From: Verrucomicrobiota bacterium
GTDB taxonomy: Bacteria > Verrucomicrobiota > Verrucomicrobiia > Opitutales > UBA953
DNA: 64,000 bases
Assembly: GCA_003569205.1 (NCBI GenBank)
Contig: BGOK01000012.1
Span: 1 to 64,000 of the forward strand
Reading direction: 5' to 3'
Part shown: piece by piece, positions 17,041-25,911 of the stretch
How the letters are laid out: every line of letters begins with the position of its first letter
Numbering within the stretch: the stretch's first letter is position 1
The notes under the pieces: generated by a model
What the model was told of the DNA's origin: nothing
The model's input: only the letters and a program-made list of their open reading frames with translations
Databases searched by the model: none
Program-made: the position numbers and the translations under genes

Positions 17041-17490
17041 ATGAACCGTCGACTCACCACTGCCGCCCGCCGCAACTTGCGCAAGGGCTTCACCCTACTC
17101 GAGATTCTGATCGCTGTCGCGATTGTCGGGATGCTCGTTGGCATCGCTGTCACGAACATCGACAAGATCCTCGGCCAGAGCCAAGAAGGCGTCGCTAAAC
17201 TCTTCGTCAACGAATCCCTCAAGGCCTCCCTCGTGCGTTACCGCATCGACCTCGGCGATTATCCCACCACCGAAGATGGCTTGAAGGGCCTGATCGTCGC
17301 CCCCGAAGGCAAACAGGACCGCTGGCGCGGCCCGTATGTCGACGCCAAGGGTGGCGCGCTCCCGCTCGACCCGTGGGGCGCTGCTTACCAGTATCGCTAC
17401 CCAGGTACGAAGAACACGGAGTCATACGACCTCTTCTCGGTTGGTCGCGATAAAATCCCGGACAGCTTGGACGACATCGGCAATTGGTAA
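17041..17490 (+). CDS. gspG: Major pseudopilin GspG
   Basis: A 149-residue type II secretion major pseudopilin. It has a basic leader ending KG, then the N-methylated helix FTLLEILIAVAIVGMLVGIA with the conserved Glu at position +5, cut by prepilin peptidase. The C-terminal part has the GspG calcium-loop region (DLGDYPTTEDGLKGLI, GPYVDAKGGALPLDPWGAAYQYRYPG, YDLFSVGRD). It polymerises into the pseudopilus that pushes substrates through the secretin. It is followed by gspH, whose start overlaps its stop. Confidence 0.95.
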   Translation: MNRRLTTAARRNLRKGFTLLEILIAVAIVGMLVGIAVTNIDKILGQSQEGVAKLFVNESLKASLVRYRIDLGDYPTTEDGLKGLIVAPEGKQDRWRGPYVDAKGGALPLDPWGAAYQYRYPGTKNTESYDLFSVGRDKIPDSLDDIGNW

Positions 17491-18009
17491 AGCACCCGGA
17501 CCAGTCTCGGGCGGGCCGCTTGGCGCGCAGCGGCTTCACTTTACTGGAGACGCTCCTCGTGCTTGGCCTGATTAGTATGTTGGCGGCCGTGCTCATTGGC
17601 GGCTCCGCTTCCCTACTGAAGGGCACCGCCCGCGACGACCCGGAGTCGGCGCTCATGGCGCTCCTCCAGACCGTGCGCCGCCAAGCCGTGGAGCAATCCA
17701 AAGTCATCGAACTGAAGCCGGACATCGAGACCGACGGCGAAGATGCCATCCTCTCCTATGCTTGGCATGAACCAGAAAGAAACCCTGCCGGTGTCTGGCG
17801 ATACGCGCGTGAAGATCATCGCCCCTGAAGTGAAGGAAGCCATCTTACTGGGCGGCCAAATGGAAGAACGGGCGCTGACGCGTATCCGCTTCTACCCGGA
17901 TGGCACCTGTGACCGCATGCGCGTGGAGATTATCCGCAACCAAGCCCGGCGGGTAATTCCCATCGACCCCTTAACCTGCGCGCCCCTGCCGCCGGAAAAC
18001 GCCAAATGA
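17484..18009 (+). pseudogene. gspH: Minor pseudopilin GspH-like, one frameshift
   Basis: It begins at TTG 17484, overlapping the gspG stop, and has a prepilin leader (RLARSG) and the hydrophobic helix FTLLETLLVLGLISMLAAVL with Glu+5. The frame runs DDPESALMALLQTVRRQAVEQ... to about 17765 and then shifts by one: the next frame continues with ETLPVSGDTRVKIIAPEV and RIRFYPDGTCDRMRVEI, the FYPDG loop typical of GspH. The corrected length is about 174 residues. GspH is a minor pseudopilin at the tip of the pseudopilus. The break may be a sequencing error. It overlaps gspI by 4 bp (ATGA). Confidence 0.75.
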
Positions 18010-18812
18010 ACCGCCGCGCCTTTTCCCTCATCGAGGTCCTGGTGGCCTTGGCCATCTTCGCGCTCGCGGCGGTCGGCTTAGGCGCGGCGTACACGAACGT
18101 CCTACTCGGACGCCAAGCGCTCAAGCAGTACGACGTCGGCGCGGAGGACCTGGCGCGGTGCCGGGCGGCGTTGTTGGAGACCGTCAACTACGACGACATC
18201 GAAGTCGGCGGCGACATCTACTTACCTGACGACCGCATGGCGCGCTGGCAGGGCAAGGTTGAGCCCACCGAGGTCAGTGACCTCTTCACCGTCACGCTCA
18301 ACGCCGAGATTCAAAAGGAAACCGGCGGAGAATTTATCCAGATGAAGGAAGAGACCCGCCTCCTCCTCCGTCCGACCTGGTCCACCGCCTCGGACCGCAA
18401 GGTCATCCGCGACGCGGCCAAGGCACGCCTGCTCCAGGAGCGCGGCTACGACGAGGCCACGGGCGGCACGAAATTCATCAGCTCACCCACCCCCAAGAAG
18501 CCCCTCGGTGGCGGCAATAATAATGGTGGCAACGGCGGCGTAACCAATGGCGGAAACACTAACGGTAAGGGCGGCCAGCCGGCTAACAACAATGGCAAGG
18601 GTGGTAATCAGCCGGGCGGGAAAGGCTCTGATAATAATGTCGCCGGCAAAAAAGGTGGCACCAACGGCGGCAACACTGCTGGTGGCCGTGGTGGTAATGC
18701 CGGCGGCAACGGCGGCGGCGCGCCCACGGGTGGCGGTAATACCGGGGGCGGTACTGGTGGCGGAAATAACTCAGGCGGACGCGGCCCAGTCGCGCCCCTC
18801 CCGAAACAATGA
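18006..18812 (+). CDS. gspI: Minor pseudopilin GspI with long Gly/Asn-rich tail
   Basis: A 268-residue protein. The first about 165 residues are a normal type II minor pseudopilin: short leader MNRRA, then FSLIEVLVALAIFALAAVGL with Glu+5, and a small soluble domain. From about residue 165 to the end it is low-complexity, made of Gly, Asn, Thr, Lys and Ala (GGGNNNGGNGGVTNGG, GGKGSDNNVAGKKGG). Ordinary GspI proteins are about 120-130 residues, so the tail is extra. It is read in frame up to the gspJ start (ATGA overlap at 18809), so it is not an obvious artefact. The tail may be a flexible surface-exposed linker, or a substrate or glycan contact (inference). Confidence 0.8.
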   Translation: MNRRAFSLIEVLVALAIFALAAVGLGAAYTNVLLGRQALKQYDVGAEDLARCRAALLETVNYDDIEVGGDIYLPDDRMARWQGKVEPTEVSDLFTVTLNAEIQKETGGEFIQMKEETRLLLRPTWSTASDRKVIRDAAKARLLQERGYDEATGGTKFISSPTPKKPLGGGNNNGGNGGVTNGGNTNGKGGQPANNNGKGGNQPGGKGSDNNVAGKKGGTNGGNTAGGRGGNAGGNGGGAPTGGGNTGGGTGGGNNSGGRGPVAPLPKQ

Positions 18813-19456
18813 GTCACGCTCGCGCCCAGTCTCGCGGCTTCTCGTTGCTCGAAACCCTCGTCTCGCTGGCCTTGCTCGGCATCCTGATGGTCACGCTGAA
18901 CACCTTCCTCTTCTCCATGAGCGAGCTCTGGGGAGGAAAGCGTGACCAGCGCCTCTTTGACCAGCACGTGCGCGCGGCTAGCCGCCAAGTGCGGGAAGTC
19001 CTCGAAGCCTCGACCAGCGGCCCGGGCGCCGTCGGCTTTGTCGTCAAGGAAGTCCGCGCCGCGGACGGTACGAATGCCGCGCGCATTGCGTTCACCTTGG
19101 CTGACGCGGGCCGCTTTGCGGATTGGCCCGAAGCCCCCTTGCCGGATGTCGACTGCTCGCTCCATGCCGACCCCGAACGCGGGCTGATTCTGCAATGGCA
19201 ATCGCGCCTCGAACTGGAGCGCGACCTCAACGATGTCCACGAAACGATCCTGACGCCCTTCTTGGTTTCGCTTGGTTACGACTACTACGACGCCGACCTC
19301 CGGCAGTGGAAGACCGAAGAAGAGCCGGCCAAGGACGTCGCGGGCACGGCCTATCAAAAGCCCGCCCGGCTGCGCCTACGCTTCGCACGGGGCCAACTAA
19401 AATCTGAGGTCATCCTCGACCTCCCCATCAAGCGCCCGGGCGCCTCCCGCCCATGA
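18809..19456 (+). CDS. gspJ: Minor pseudopilin GspJ
   Basis: A 215-residue minor pseudopilin. Leader MSHARAQSRG is followed by FSLLETLVSLALLGILMVTL (Glu+5), then a soluble domain beginning with the amphipathic segment LWGGKRDQRLFDQHVRAASR. With GspI and GspK it forms the tip complex of the pseudopilus. It starts in an ATGA overlap with gspI and ends in an ATGA overlap with gspK, indicating translational coupling along the operon. The C-terminal half has strands consistent with GspJ (LEFARGQ-like LRLRFARGQLKSEVILDLP). Confidence 0.85.
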   Translation: MSHARAQSRGFSLLETLVSLALLGILMVTLNTFLFSMSELWGGKRDQRLFDQHVRAASRQVREVLEASTSGPGAVGFVVKEVRAADGTNAARIAFTLADAGRFADWPEAPLPDVDCSLHADPERGLILQWQSRLELERDLNDVHETILTPFLVSLGYDYYDADLRQWKTEEEPAKDVAGTAYQKPARLRLRFARGQLKSEVILDLPIKRPGASRP

Positions 19457-20787
19457 GGAAACGTCGTCGCGGCTCTGTCATCGTCGTCGTCTTGGTGCTC
19501 ATCACCTTGGCCTCGTTGCTCTTGGCGCGTTTCATGGAGGACAACTCCTTGGAACTCGCGATGGCCACGCGCGAAGTCGACCGCTCGCGCCTACGCATGG
19601 ACGCCATGTCTGAGCTCGAGCTCGCCTTGGCCGTCATCGCTGAAATTCGCTCCATTGACCTGAATAAAATCCACGACCCGGCGCAGGGCTACGATGACCC
19701 GCACAAGTATGCGGGGATCCCGGTCCGGGAAGGCCTTGAGGTAAACTTCGAGTATGAAGACGAAAGCGGGAAACTCCCGCTCGCGACCTTAGACAAGAAC
19801 ACCATCATCCAACTCCTCTATTCTCTCGGGCTTGAACAGCGCGACGCCGAGCGCGTGGCGGACGCCATGGTCGCCTGGACGAGTAAGAAATACGAGTCGA
19901 TCGAAGAGGAAGCCACGGATGCGGCGTACCAGCGCGCCAAGCTCTCCTTTAAGCCCGCGCGGCGCCCCCTCCGCTCCTTTGAAGAACTCCGGACCATCGG
20001 CGTCGCCAAGGACTTCTTCTTCGACGAAGACGGCAATCCCACCCGCCTTCTCCGCGACTTCCAGCAGTGCGTGAGCCTCTACACCTTTGGCGACACGAAT
20101 ATTAATACCGCCTCGGATGCGCTACTCCTCTCGCAAGGCCTCGATGAACGCCAGCTGGCGCTGATTCGCGACCGCCAGAACGAACAGAAAAAACGGACCA
20201 CGGGCGTGCCGCCTTATTTCCGCGTCACCAGCGAAGTCCGCCAACTGATTGGTGCCTCTGGGTCGCTGTCCCGCTTCGATGATGAAGTGCACCTCATGTG
20301 GGTGCGCGTGACCGTCAAAGAAGGCCAAGCCAAGTGTCGCGTGAGCGCGCTCGTCGCCATCCGTGAGGACGTCACCTTCACGGCCGCGAGTGCCGACCCG
20401 GACACCACGCCGAGCATCGACGCCTTGACTGGCACTGCGAGCGCCCGGACCTTCACCCCGACCACCGCTGCTTCGACCTCTTCAACGGGCGTCACCGCTA
20501 CACCAACGACGAGCATGGGCCGCGGCTTCACCGGGGGCGGCTTCGGCGCTACGGCGGCGAAGGCACCGACCGCCCTGACCCCGGGCGTTGCGCTGAACCC
20601 TGCTAGCGCCGTGACCCTCGGTGGCCGCACTTCCAGCACCAGCCTCAACTACCCCTTCCAAATCATCGCGTGGAGCGAAGACAATGGCGCCCCCAAGGTG
20701 ACCGCCCCGCTCGATGAAGATGAACCCACGGCGATCCGCCGCCCGGGCCAGATGTCCACCTCAACGACCCCTTCCAAGAACAAATGA
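19453..20787 (+). CDS. gspK: Minor pseudopilin GspK
   Basis: A 444-residue protein. Basic start MRKRRRGS, then VIVVVLVLITLASLLLA; the Glu+5 is absent, as is normal for GspK. The soluble part has the GspK hallmarks: DESGKLPL, a helix-hairpin-helix-like NTIIQLLYSLGLEQRDAERVADAM...W, FEELRTIGV, and NINTASDALLL. GspK caps the pseudopilus tip. From about residue 315 the C-terminus has a Thr/Ser/Ala-rich, low-complexity stretch (FTPTTAASTSSTGVTATPTT) before a final ordered segment (LNYPFQIIAWSED). It overlaps gspJ and the GspL-like gene by 4 bp. Confidence 0.9.
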   Translation: MRKRRRGSVIVVVLVLITLASLLLARFMEDNSLELAMATREVDRSRLRMDAMSELELALAVIAEIRSIDLNKIHDPAQGYDDPHKYAGIPVREGLEVNFEYEDESGKLPLATLDKNTIIQLLYSLGLEQRDAERVADAMVAWTSKKYESIEEEATDAAYQRAKLSFKPARRPLRSFEELRTIGVAKDFFFDEDGNPTRLLRDFQQCVSLYTFGDTNINTASDALLLSQGLDERQLALIRDRQNEQKKRTTGVPPYFRVTSEVRQLIGASGSLSRFDDEVHLMWVRVTVKEGQAKCRVSALVAIREDVTFTAASADPDTTPSIDALTGTASARTFTPTTAASTSSTGVTATPTTSMGRGFTGGGFGATAAKAPTALTPGVALNPASAVTLGGRTSSTSLNYPFQIIAWSEDNGAPKVTAPLDEDEPTAIRRPGQMSTSTTPSKNK

Positions 20788-22064
20788 GTACCCTTTCCAA
20801 CCTGATCCCTAGCCAAACGGCACTGGGTGCGGCCGCCTTGCTCCCCGGCAACCGCTTCTTTGTGCGCACCGTCGCCCTAGAGGGTGAAGGCGTCACTGGC
20901 CAAGTCGCCTTAGCCCTCGAAGCGCTCTCGCCGTTTCCGACCGAACAGATGCTCGTCGGCCACGTTGTCTCGGAGGATGGCAAACAAGCGCTAGCCTACG
21001 CGGCGCACCGCCGTCGCTTCACCCCGGAAGAAAGTTTTGCCTGGCCCGATGACTGCCAAGTCATCCCGGAATTCCTTGCCCTGTGCGGCGAACGGCCAGC
21101 GGGCGCGGGCGTCCTCGTCCACCGCGGCGCCGAGCGGCTCCTCGCCTTAGCTTGGGATGCGACTAATCCCCTGCCCGTCGCTATCTGCGTCGCTGACCTC
21201 GCTGATGCCGACGAGGCCAGCTTAGGCGCGGAAGCCGCCGCCCGCGCGGGCCTGGCCACCGATGCTCCGATCACGACGGTAACTGGCGCCCTCCAGAGCA
21301 AACTCAACGAAGGCGACCTCGTCCTTGAGCGTGAAGGCGGTAAGCCTTTTACGGTAACGAAGAATGGCCTGGATGAAGCGGATATCCGCGACGTCGATTT
21401 CCTTGAAGCCCGGCGCAAGAAGGAACGCCTTAACCTCGTGCTCTGGAACCTCACCCGAGTCGCCGCCGCCGTTCTCATCCTCTCGCTGGTAATGGAAATC
21501 GCCGCCGCTGGGATTCAATGGCGCTCCGGCCAGCTCAAGGCCTTGAATGAATCGCGCCAGGACGACGTCTTAGAGATTGAGGCGGACCAGGCCACCGCCA
21601 GCCGCATCGCCGAAGTCCGCACCAAGTCACCACTCGCTCTGGAAATGTTGGCGATCGCCAATGAGCAGCGCCCAGCGACGGTGGAGTTCACGCGCATTAA
21701 TTGTAAGCTAAACAACGCCTTGGAAATCGAGGCACGGACCACTAACCCCTCGGACATCTCTGCATTTGAAAGAGCCCTCAAGGAGTTCCCAGAGATCAGC
21801 GGCGTGGCCAGCAAGGACGTGCGGGCCCGCGACAACTACACGACCTTCACCTTCACGATTTCCTTCAAGGTCGACATCCTGCGCAGCGTCGTCGCTAAAG
21901 CCGAAGCGTTGAAAGCCGAGGAAGCCGCTAAAGCTGAGGCAGCGGCCAAGGCTGCGGAGGCCGCGAAGCCGCCCGCCCCGACGACCCCGGTTGGGACGAC
22001 GCCCGCCACGGTTGGCCAGCCAACGCCCGTCGCTCCGGTCACGACCCCCGCCGCCGCCAAATAA
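20784..22064 (+). CDS. gspL: GspL-like (PilM/PilN-type) inner-membrane assembly protein
   Basis: A 426-residue protein with an N-terminal actin-like half (about 1-215: FFVRTVALEGEG, ALSPFPTEQML, GVLVHRGAERLLALAW), one membrane helix (about 220-245: WNLTRVAAAVLILSLVMEIAAAG), a periplasmic coiled segment and a ferredoxin-like domain (about 290-360: RPATVEFTRINCKLNNALEIEA, YTTFTFTISFKVD), then an Ala/Lys/Glu helix and Pro/Thr/Val tail. This is the layout of GspL, equivalent to PilM joined to PilN, which links the GspE ATPase to the inner-membrane platform. It is followed 10 bp later by the GspM-like gene. Confidence 0.75.
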   Translation: MSTLSNLIPSQTALGAAALLPGNRFFVRTVALEGEGVTGQVALALEALSPFPTEQMLVGHVVSEDGKQALAYAAHRRRFTPEESFAWPDDCQVIPEFLALCGERPAGAGVLVHRGAERLLALAWDATNPLPVAICVADLADADEASLGAEAAARAGLATDAPITTVTGALQSKLNEGDLVLEREGGKPFTVTKNGLDEADIRDVDFLEARRKKERLNLVLWNLTRVAAAVLILSLVMEIAAAGIQWRSGQLKALNESRQDDVLEIEADQATASRIAEVRTKSPLALEMLAIANEQRPATVEFTRINCKLNNALEIEARTTNPSDISAFERALKEFPEISGVASKDVRARDNYTTFTFTISFKVDILRSVVAKAEALKAEEAAKAEAAAKAAEAAKPPAPTTPVGTTPATVGQPTPVAPVTTPAAAK

Positions 22065-22073
22065 TTCTTTTTT

Positions 22074-22604
22074 ATGAAACACCTTTTCTTCGGACTCCAA
22101 ACCCGCGAACGCTACATGGCGCTCGCGGCCCTCGCCGTCGCTGCCTTCCTCTGGTCTACCTCCGCATGGGGACGCAGCCGCGATGGCTGGGCCGCCTGGC
22201 AATCCCTCGAGAACGAGGCGGCGATTCAAGTCGCTTGGCTCAATAAACAAGGGGAGATTAAAGCCGCCGCCGATATTGCGATTCAAGGCCTCGATGCGGG
22301 CCGCGGTTACGACTCAACCCGCTTGGTTGAGGAAGCCCTCTCTGCCGCCAAGGATGCGGGCCTAAGCCCGACGACCGAAGCCCCGAAGACGCTGAAGTCG
22401 GGCAAGTTTGCGGTGCACACCCTCCAACTCAGCTGCCGCCGCGCCGACCTCGCTTCGGTGGTTCGCTTCTACCAGACCATCAGCCCTCGGGCGCCTTACA
22501 TCGCTATCAACGCACTCTCTCTCCAGTCCGACCGCGGGACTTCCGGCACAGTCACTATGGTCGTGACGCTCAGCTCGCTAGAGTTGATTACGCCGGTGAA
22601 GTGA
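22074..22604 (+). CDS. gspM: GspM/PilO-like inner-membrane assembly protein
   Basis: A 176-residue protein: short cytoplasmic start (MKHLFFGLQTRERYM), one membrane helix (ALAALAVAAFLWSTSAWG), a periplasmic helical stretch and a small alpha/beta domain (FAVHTLQLSCRRADLASVVRF...YIAINALSLQSD...VTMVVTLSSLELI). The layout and position after GspL fit GspM/PilO, which dimerises with GspL in the inner-membrane platform. It is the last gene of the + strand secretion operon; a repeat cassette begins at its stop codon. Confidence 0.7.
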   Translation: MKHLFFGLQTRERYMALAALAVAAFLWSTSAWGRSRDGWAAWQSLENEAAIQVAWLNKQGEIKAAADIAIQGLDAGRGYDSTRLVEEALSAAKDAGLSPTTEAPKTLKSGKFAVHTLQLSCRRADLASVVRFYQTISPRAPYIAINALSLQSDRGTSGTVTMVVTLSSLELITPVK

Positions 22605-22935
22605 GGCGAGGCAGGAAGGCCGAGGGAGTACAGAGTACGGAGGACGGAGGAGAGGCAGGAAGGCCGAGGCAGGTGCAAAGGTGCAAATCGGCCGGAGGCC
22701 TGTGAAAAAGTGGAAAGGTGGAGGCAGTGGCACACGTACAAAAGGTAGGGGCGGGGCTTTGCCGCGCCCTCCTTGGTTAGGAGTGCAAGGCATAGCCTTG
22801 CCCCTACCCGCGAGCGTAGCTCGCGCAGTTAAGTCGAGATTCGGACGTCACTCGGCGAACGGACGCGACGCAGTCGCGCCCCTACCTTAGAGACAGGAGG
22901 CAAAGGGGAACCGGGGACCGGGAAGAATGCGCAGC
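22605..22935. repeat. Intergenic repeat cassette 8
   Basis: It lies between the convergent T2SS operons: GTACAGAGTACGGAGGACGGAG run (about 22627-22652), the GTGCAAAGGTGCAAATCGG element with GGCC-GGA-GGCC (about 22673-22720), the GGGGCGGGGC-TTT-GCCGCGCCC, AAGGC-ATA-GCCTT and GAGC-GTA-GCTC hairpins (22746-22822), the TCGAGATTCGGACGTCACTC block with GCGAC-GCA-GTCGC (22831-22885) and a partial GGGACCGGGAAG element. The GGTTGGCAC hairpin is absent here. Confidence 0.85.
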
Positions 22936-22984
22936 ATTTCCTCGATTAAACGAATCAACGATCGAACCAGTCCTCTAGTCCTCC

Positions 22985-24211
22985 TTAGAACTTAAAGGAC
23001 GAGCTGACTTCGAAGACGGCGGAGACGATGGCGAAGGCAATAAAGGCGACGAAGGAGAAGGCGGCGATCAGGACGGACGCGGAGATAGTCTGCGAAATTG
23101 TGCCGAGCCAGCGATCGAGTTCAGCGCGGTAAGAGCGGGCGATGTCGCGGAGGCCAGGGGCGAGGTTGCCGGTCTGTTCAGCGACGGCGACGCGATCGAG
23201 CAGGAGGCGAGGGAAATAACCCGTGCGGGCGAGGGCGCGCGAGAGGCTTTCGCCCTCGAGGACGCGGTCGGTCGCCGCGCGCATCTGGGCGCGCATTGCT
23301 CGATTGGGGGCGGTCTTTTCAGCGAGGCGCAGGGCTTCGGCCGTCGTGATGCCGTTCTCCAGAAGGACTGCGAGCGTGTGACAGAAACTCAAGACCGACA
23401 CGCGCATCACGAAAGCCCCGGCGAGGGGGGTCTTCAGGAGCAGTGCATCAGAGGCAATCTTACCCTCATCCGTCTTGCGCCACTGGTAGATGCCGATGAC
23501 CGCGGCGATGGCGGCGACGACCAAGATCGGGCCGACCACGACAAAGACCTCCGCAAACCACATCAGCATCTTAGTAGACAGCGGCAGTTTTCCGCCGAGG
23601 GAGTTGAGCAACGTCTGCAGGCGGGGCAGCAGGAAGAGCACGAAGAAGATCACCACGCCGATGGCGACGAAACAGATGAACAGTGGGTAGGCCATCGCGG
23701 CGATCAGCTTCCGACGGAACTCGGCCTGCTCCGTGAAGTGTGTGATTAACCGCTCGAGAACATCACGGATATTACCCGTCGCTTCACCGGCGGCGATTAA
23801 GTTAATCGTCTGGCCATCAAAGACCGCGGGATAGCCGCTAATCGCGCCGGAAAGGCTTTGGCCTTCGCTGAGTTTGGCCCAGATACCCGCGCAGAGGTTA
23901 CGCAGACGGGACTTCTGGAGACGCAGGGATAACAGCCGGAGGGATTCGCCCGCGGACATACCGCTGCGCACTAAATCGGCCATCGCTTCCAAGAAAGGCA
24001 GACACTCGGCGGCGGTCGGGGCTTCTTCGGCGCCCCCTTTAGCGGAAGGCCCTTCGGTTTCACGGCGCGCGGCGCCGACCTCCTCGACCTTGATGGGGCG
24101 AAGCCCACGGGTCTGCAAACGGCGCAGCGCCTCGCGGCGGCTGGGCGCGTCGATGGAGCCATCGCTGGCGGCCCCTTGCCCGTCCTTGGCCGTGTAGGTA
24201 AAGGAAGGCAT
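22985..24211 (-). CDS. gspF: Type II secretion inner-membrane protein GspF
   Basis: A 408-residue GspF/PilC-family platform protein. It starts MPSFTYTAKDGQG and has two repeated T2SSF cytoplasmic domains (about 75-195 with FLEAMADLVRSGMSAGESL, and about 275-395 with FCHTLAVLLENGITTAEAL), each followed by membrane helices (AMAYPLFICFVAIGVVIFFV, VVVGPILVVAAIAAVIGIY, and a C-terminal helix). The AGEATGN and AEQTGN motifs are present. It is the last gene of the gspD-E-F operon, 6 bp after gspE. Confidence 0.95.
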   Translation of the reverse strand: MPSFTYTAKDGQGAASDGSIDAPSRREALRRLQTRGLRPIKVEEVGAARRETEGPSAKGGAEEAPTAAECLPFLEAMADLVRSGMSAGESLRLLSLRLQKSRLRNLCAGIWAKLSEGQSLSGAISGYPAVFDGQTINLIAAGEATGNIRDVLERLITHFTEQAEFRRKLIAAMAYPLFICFVAIGVVIFFVLFLLPRLQTLLNSLGGKLPLSTKMLMWFAEVFVVVGPILVVAAIAAVIGIYQWRKTDEGKIASDALLLKTPLAGAFVMRVSVLSFCHTLAVLLENGITTAEALRLAEKTAPNRAMRAQMRAATDRVLEGESLSRALARTGYFPRLLLDRVAVAEQTGNLAPGLRDIARSYRAELDRWLGTISQTISASVLIAAFSFVAFIAFAIVSAVFEVSSSFKF

Positions 24212-24217
24212 CCGACC

Positions 24218-25903
24218 TTATTCGTTCGAGCTAAGGTTGCGCACGAGCTCTTCGAGCGTCGTGTGGCCGGACTTAACCTTCTCCCACCCTGCGCGGGCGA
24301 GCGGGCGCATGCCGTTGGCGATGGCGCGTTCGGTGAGCTCGCGGTTACTCACGCGGTTAATGATTAAATCGTGGAGCGGCTTCGGATGGAAAATTTCGAA
24401 GACCCCGACGCGGCCGCGGTAGCCCGTGTTACGGCAGCGACGACAACCCACCGGCTCACGGAGTTCGGTCACGCCGGCGAGGTCGGCTTCCTTCATACCG
24501 AGAGCCTCCAGGGCGGGGATGACGCGGGCCTTGTTGACGGGCGAAGTCTTGGCGCAATCCGTGCACAGGCGACGGACGAGGCGCTGGGCGATAACCAGTT
24601 CGACGGCGGAGCCCACGAGGAATGGCTCCACGCCCATATCGATTAGCCGCGTGATGGCGCCCGGGGCGTCGTTGGTGTGGAGCGTCGAGAACACGAGGTG
24701 ACCCGTGAGCGAGGCGCGGATAGAAATTTCGGCTGTCTCCAAGTCGCGGATTTCCCCGACCATGATGACATCCGGATCTTGACGGAGCGTGCTGCGGAGA
24801 GCGCCGGCGAACGTCAGGCCGATTTCGGCCTTGGTCTGCACCTGGTTAGCGCCGGGCACTTCGTATTCGATCGGATCTTCGATCGTCACGAGGCGCAACT
24901 CGGGCGAATTAATTTCACGCAGGAACGCGTTGAGCGTGGTCGACTTACCGGAACCCGTTGGGCCGGTGACCAAGATAATGCCGTGGGGGTAGTCGAGGAC
25001 CTTGCGGACGACGGCCTGCTCATCGGGCGCCATCCCAATGCGGTTCATGTCGTAGGCCTCCTTGCGCTGGTTAAGCAAGCGGAGCGAAACCGACTCAGCG
25101 TAGATGGTCGGGATGGTCGAGACGCGGATATCCAAGACGTTCTTGCCGTCGCGGAAGTTGATGCGGCCGTCCTGCGGCAGACGACGCTCGGAGATGTTGA
25201 GGCGCGCCATGATCTTCAGGCGCGAGATGATGGCATCTTGGAAGCGGGCGAGGTTATCGGGCAGCGGTACCGGGATGAGGATACCATCGACGCGGTAGCG
25301 GATGCGCAGGTTATTTTCCTGTGGCTCAAAGTGGACGTCCGTCGCACCTTCGGCGACCGCCTGCGAGAGCACATCGGTGACGAAGCGCACCACCGCAGCA
25401 TCGGCATCGGCCTCGACATCTTGGTTCGCCACTTCGAGTTCGGGTAAATCGCCGCCCTCGTCATCGAGGCTACCGCCACCGACGCCGTAATTATCCGTCA
25501 CCAGTTGGGCCACGCGTTCGGGCGGGGCGAGGTACCACTTCGGCCGGCGGGCGGCAAATGTTGCGATCCAATCGACCGTCTCCGCATCGGGCGGCAGCGG
25601 CGAGATCAGGTTGAGGCGGCCCTCTTCGGAGCCGGGCAGAATGACCGCGATGACTTGGGACTCGGTGGCGATACGGGCCGGGAGCACCTTAACACCTTCC
25701 GGGTCGACGGCGGGTTCATCGAGTACTTCGAGGCCGGAGGCCTTGGCTAGCTCATCGAGCAAGACTGCTTCGGTCACGCTGAGTGCTTGGCAGAGCAACT
25801 TAAAGCGGGCGTCGCGCGGGGCCTCGGCGAACGAAGCGCGGGCCTCGTCCGTCAGACGATCCGCCAAAGCGGCGGGCAAACCATGCCTAACGGCGGTCGA
25901 CAT
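24218..25903 (-). CDS. gspE: Type II secretion ATPase GspE
   Basis: A 561-residue hexameric ATPase that powers pseudopilus assembly. The N-terminal region (about 1-130) is the MshEN/T2SSE_N type that contacts GspL. The ATPase core has Walker A GPTGSGKST (about 311), Asp box LVTIEDPIEY, Walker B VMVGEIRD (about 379), a His box (GHLVFSTLHTNDA) and a zinc-binding tetracysteine region (CTDC near 448 and CRRC about 35 residues later). All catalytic motifs are intact. It lies between gspD (8-bp gap) and gspF. Confidence 0.95.
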   Translation of the reverse strand: MSTAVRHGLPAALADRLTDEARASFAEAPRDARFKLLCQALSVTEAVLLDELAKASGLEVLDEPAVDPEGVKVLPARIATESQVIAVILPGSEEGRLNLISPLPPDAETVDWIATFAARRPKWYLAPPERVAQLVTDNYGVGGGSLDDEGGDLPELEVANQDVEADADAAVVRFVTDVLSQAVAEGATDVHFEPQENNLRIRYRVDGILIPVPLPDNLARFQDAIISRLKIMARLNISERRLPQDGRINFRDGKNVLDIRVSTIPTIYAESVSLRLLNQRKEAYDMNRIGMAPDEQAVVRKVLDYPHGIILVTGPTGSGKSTTLNAFLREINSPELRLVTIEDPIEYEVPGANQVQTKAEIGLTFAGALRSTLRQDPDVIMVGEIRDLETAEISIRASLTGHLVFSTLHTNDAPGAITRLIDMGVEPFLVGSAVELVIAQRLVRRLCTDCAKTSPVNKARVIPALEALGMKEADLAGVTELREPVGCRRCRNTGYRGRVGVFEIFHPKPLHDLIINRVSNRELTERAIANGMRPLARAGWEKVKSGHTTLEELVRNLSSNE

Positions 25904-25911
25904 CGGGTCGC

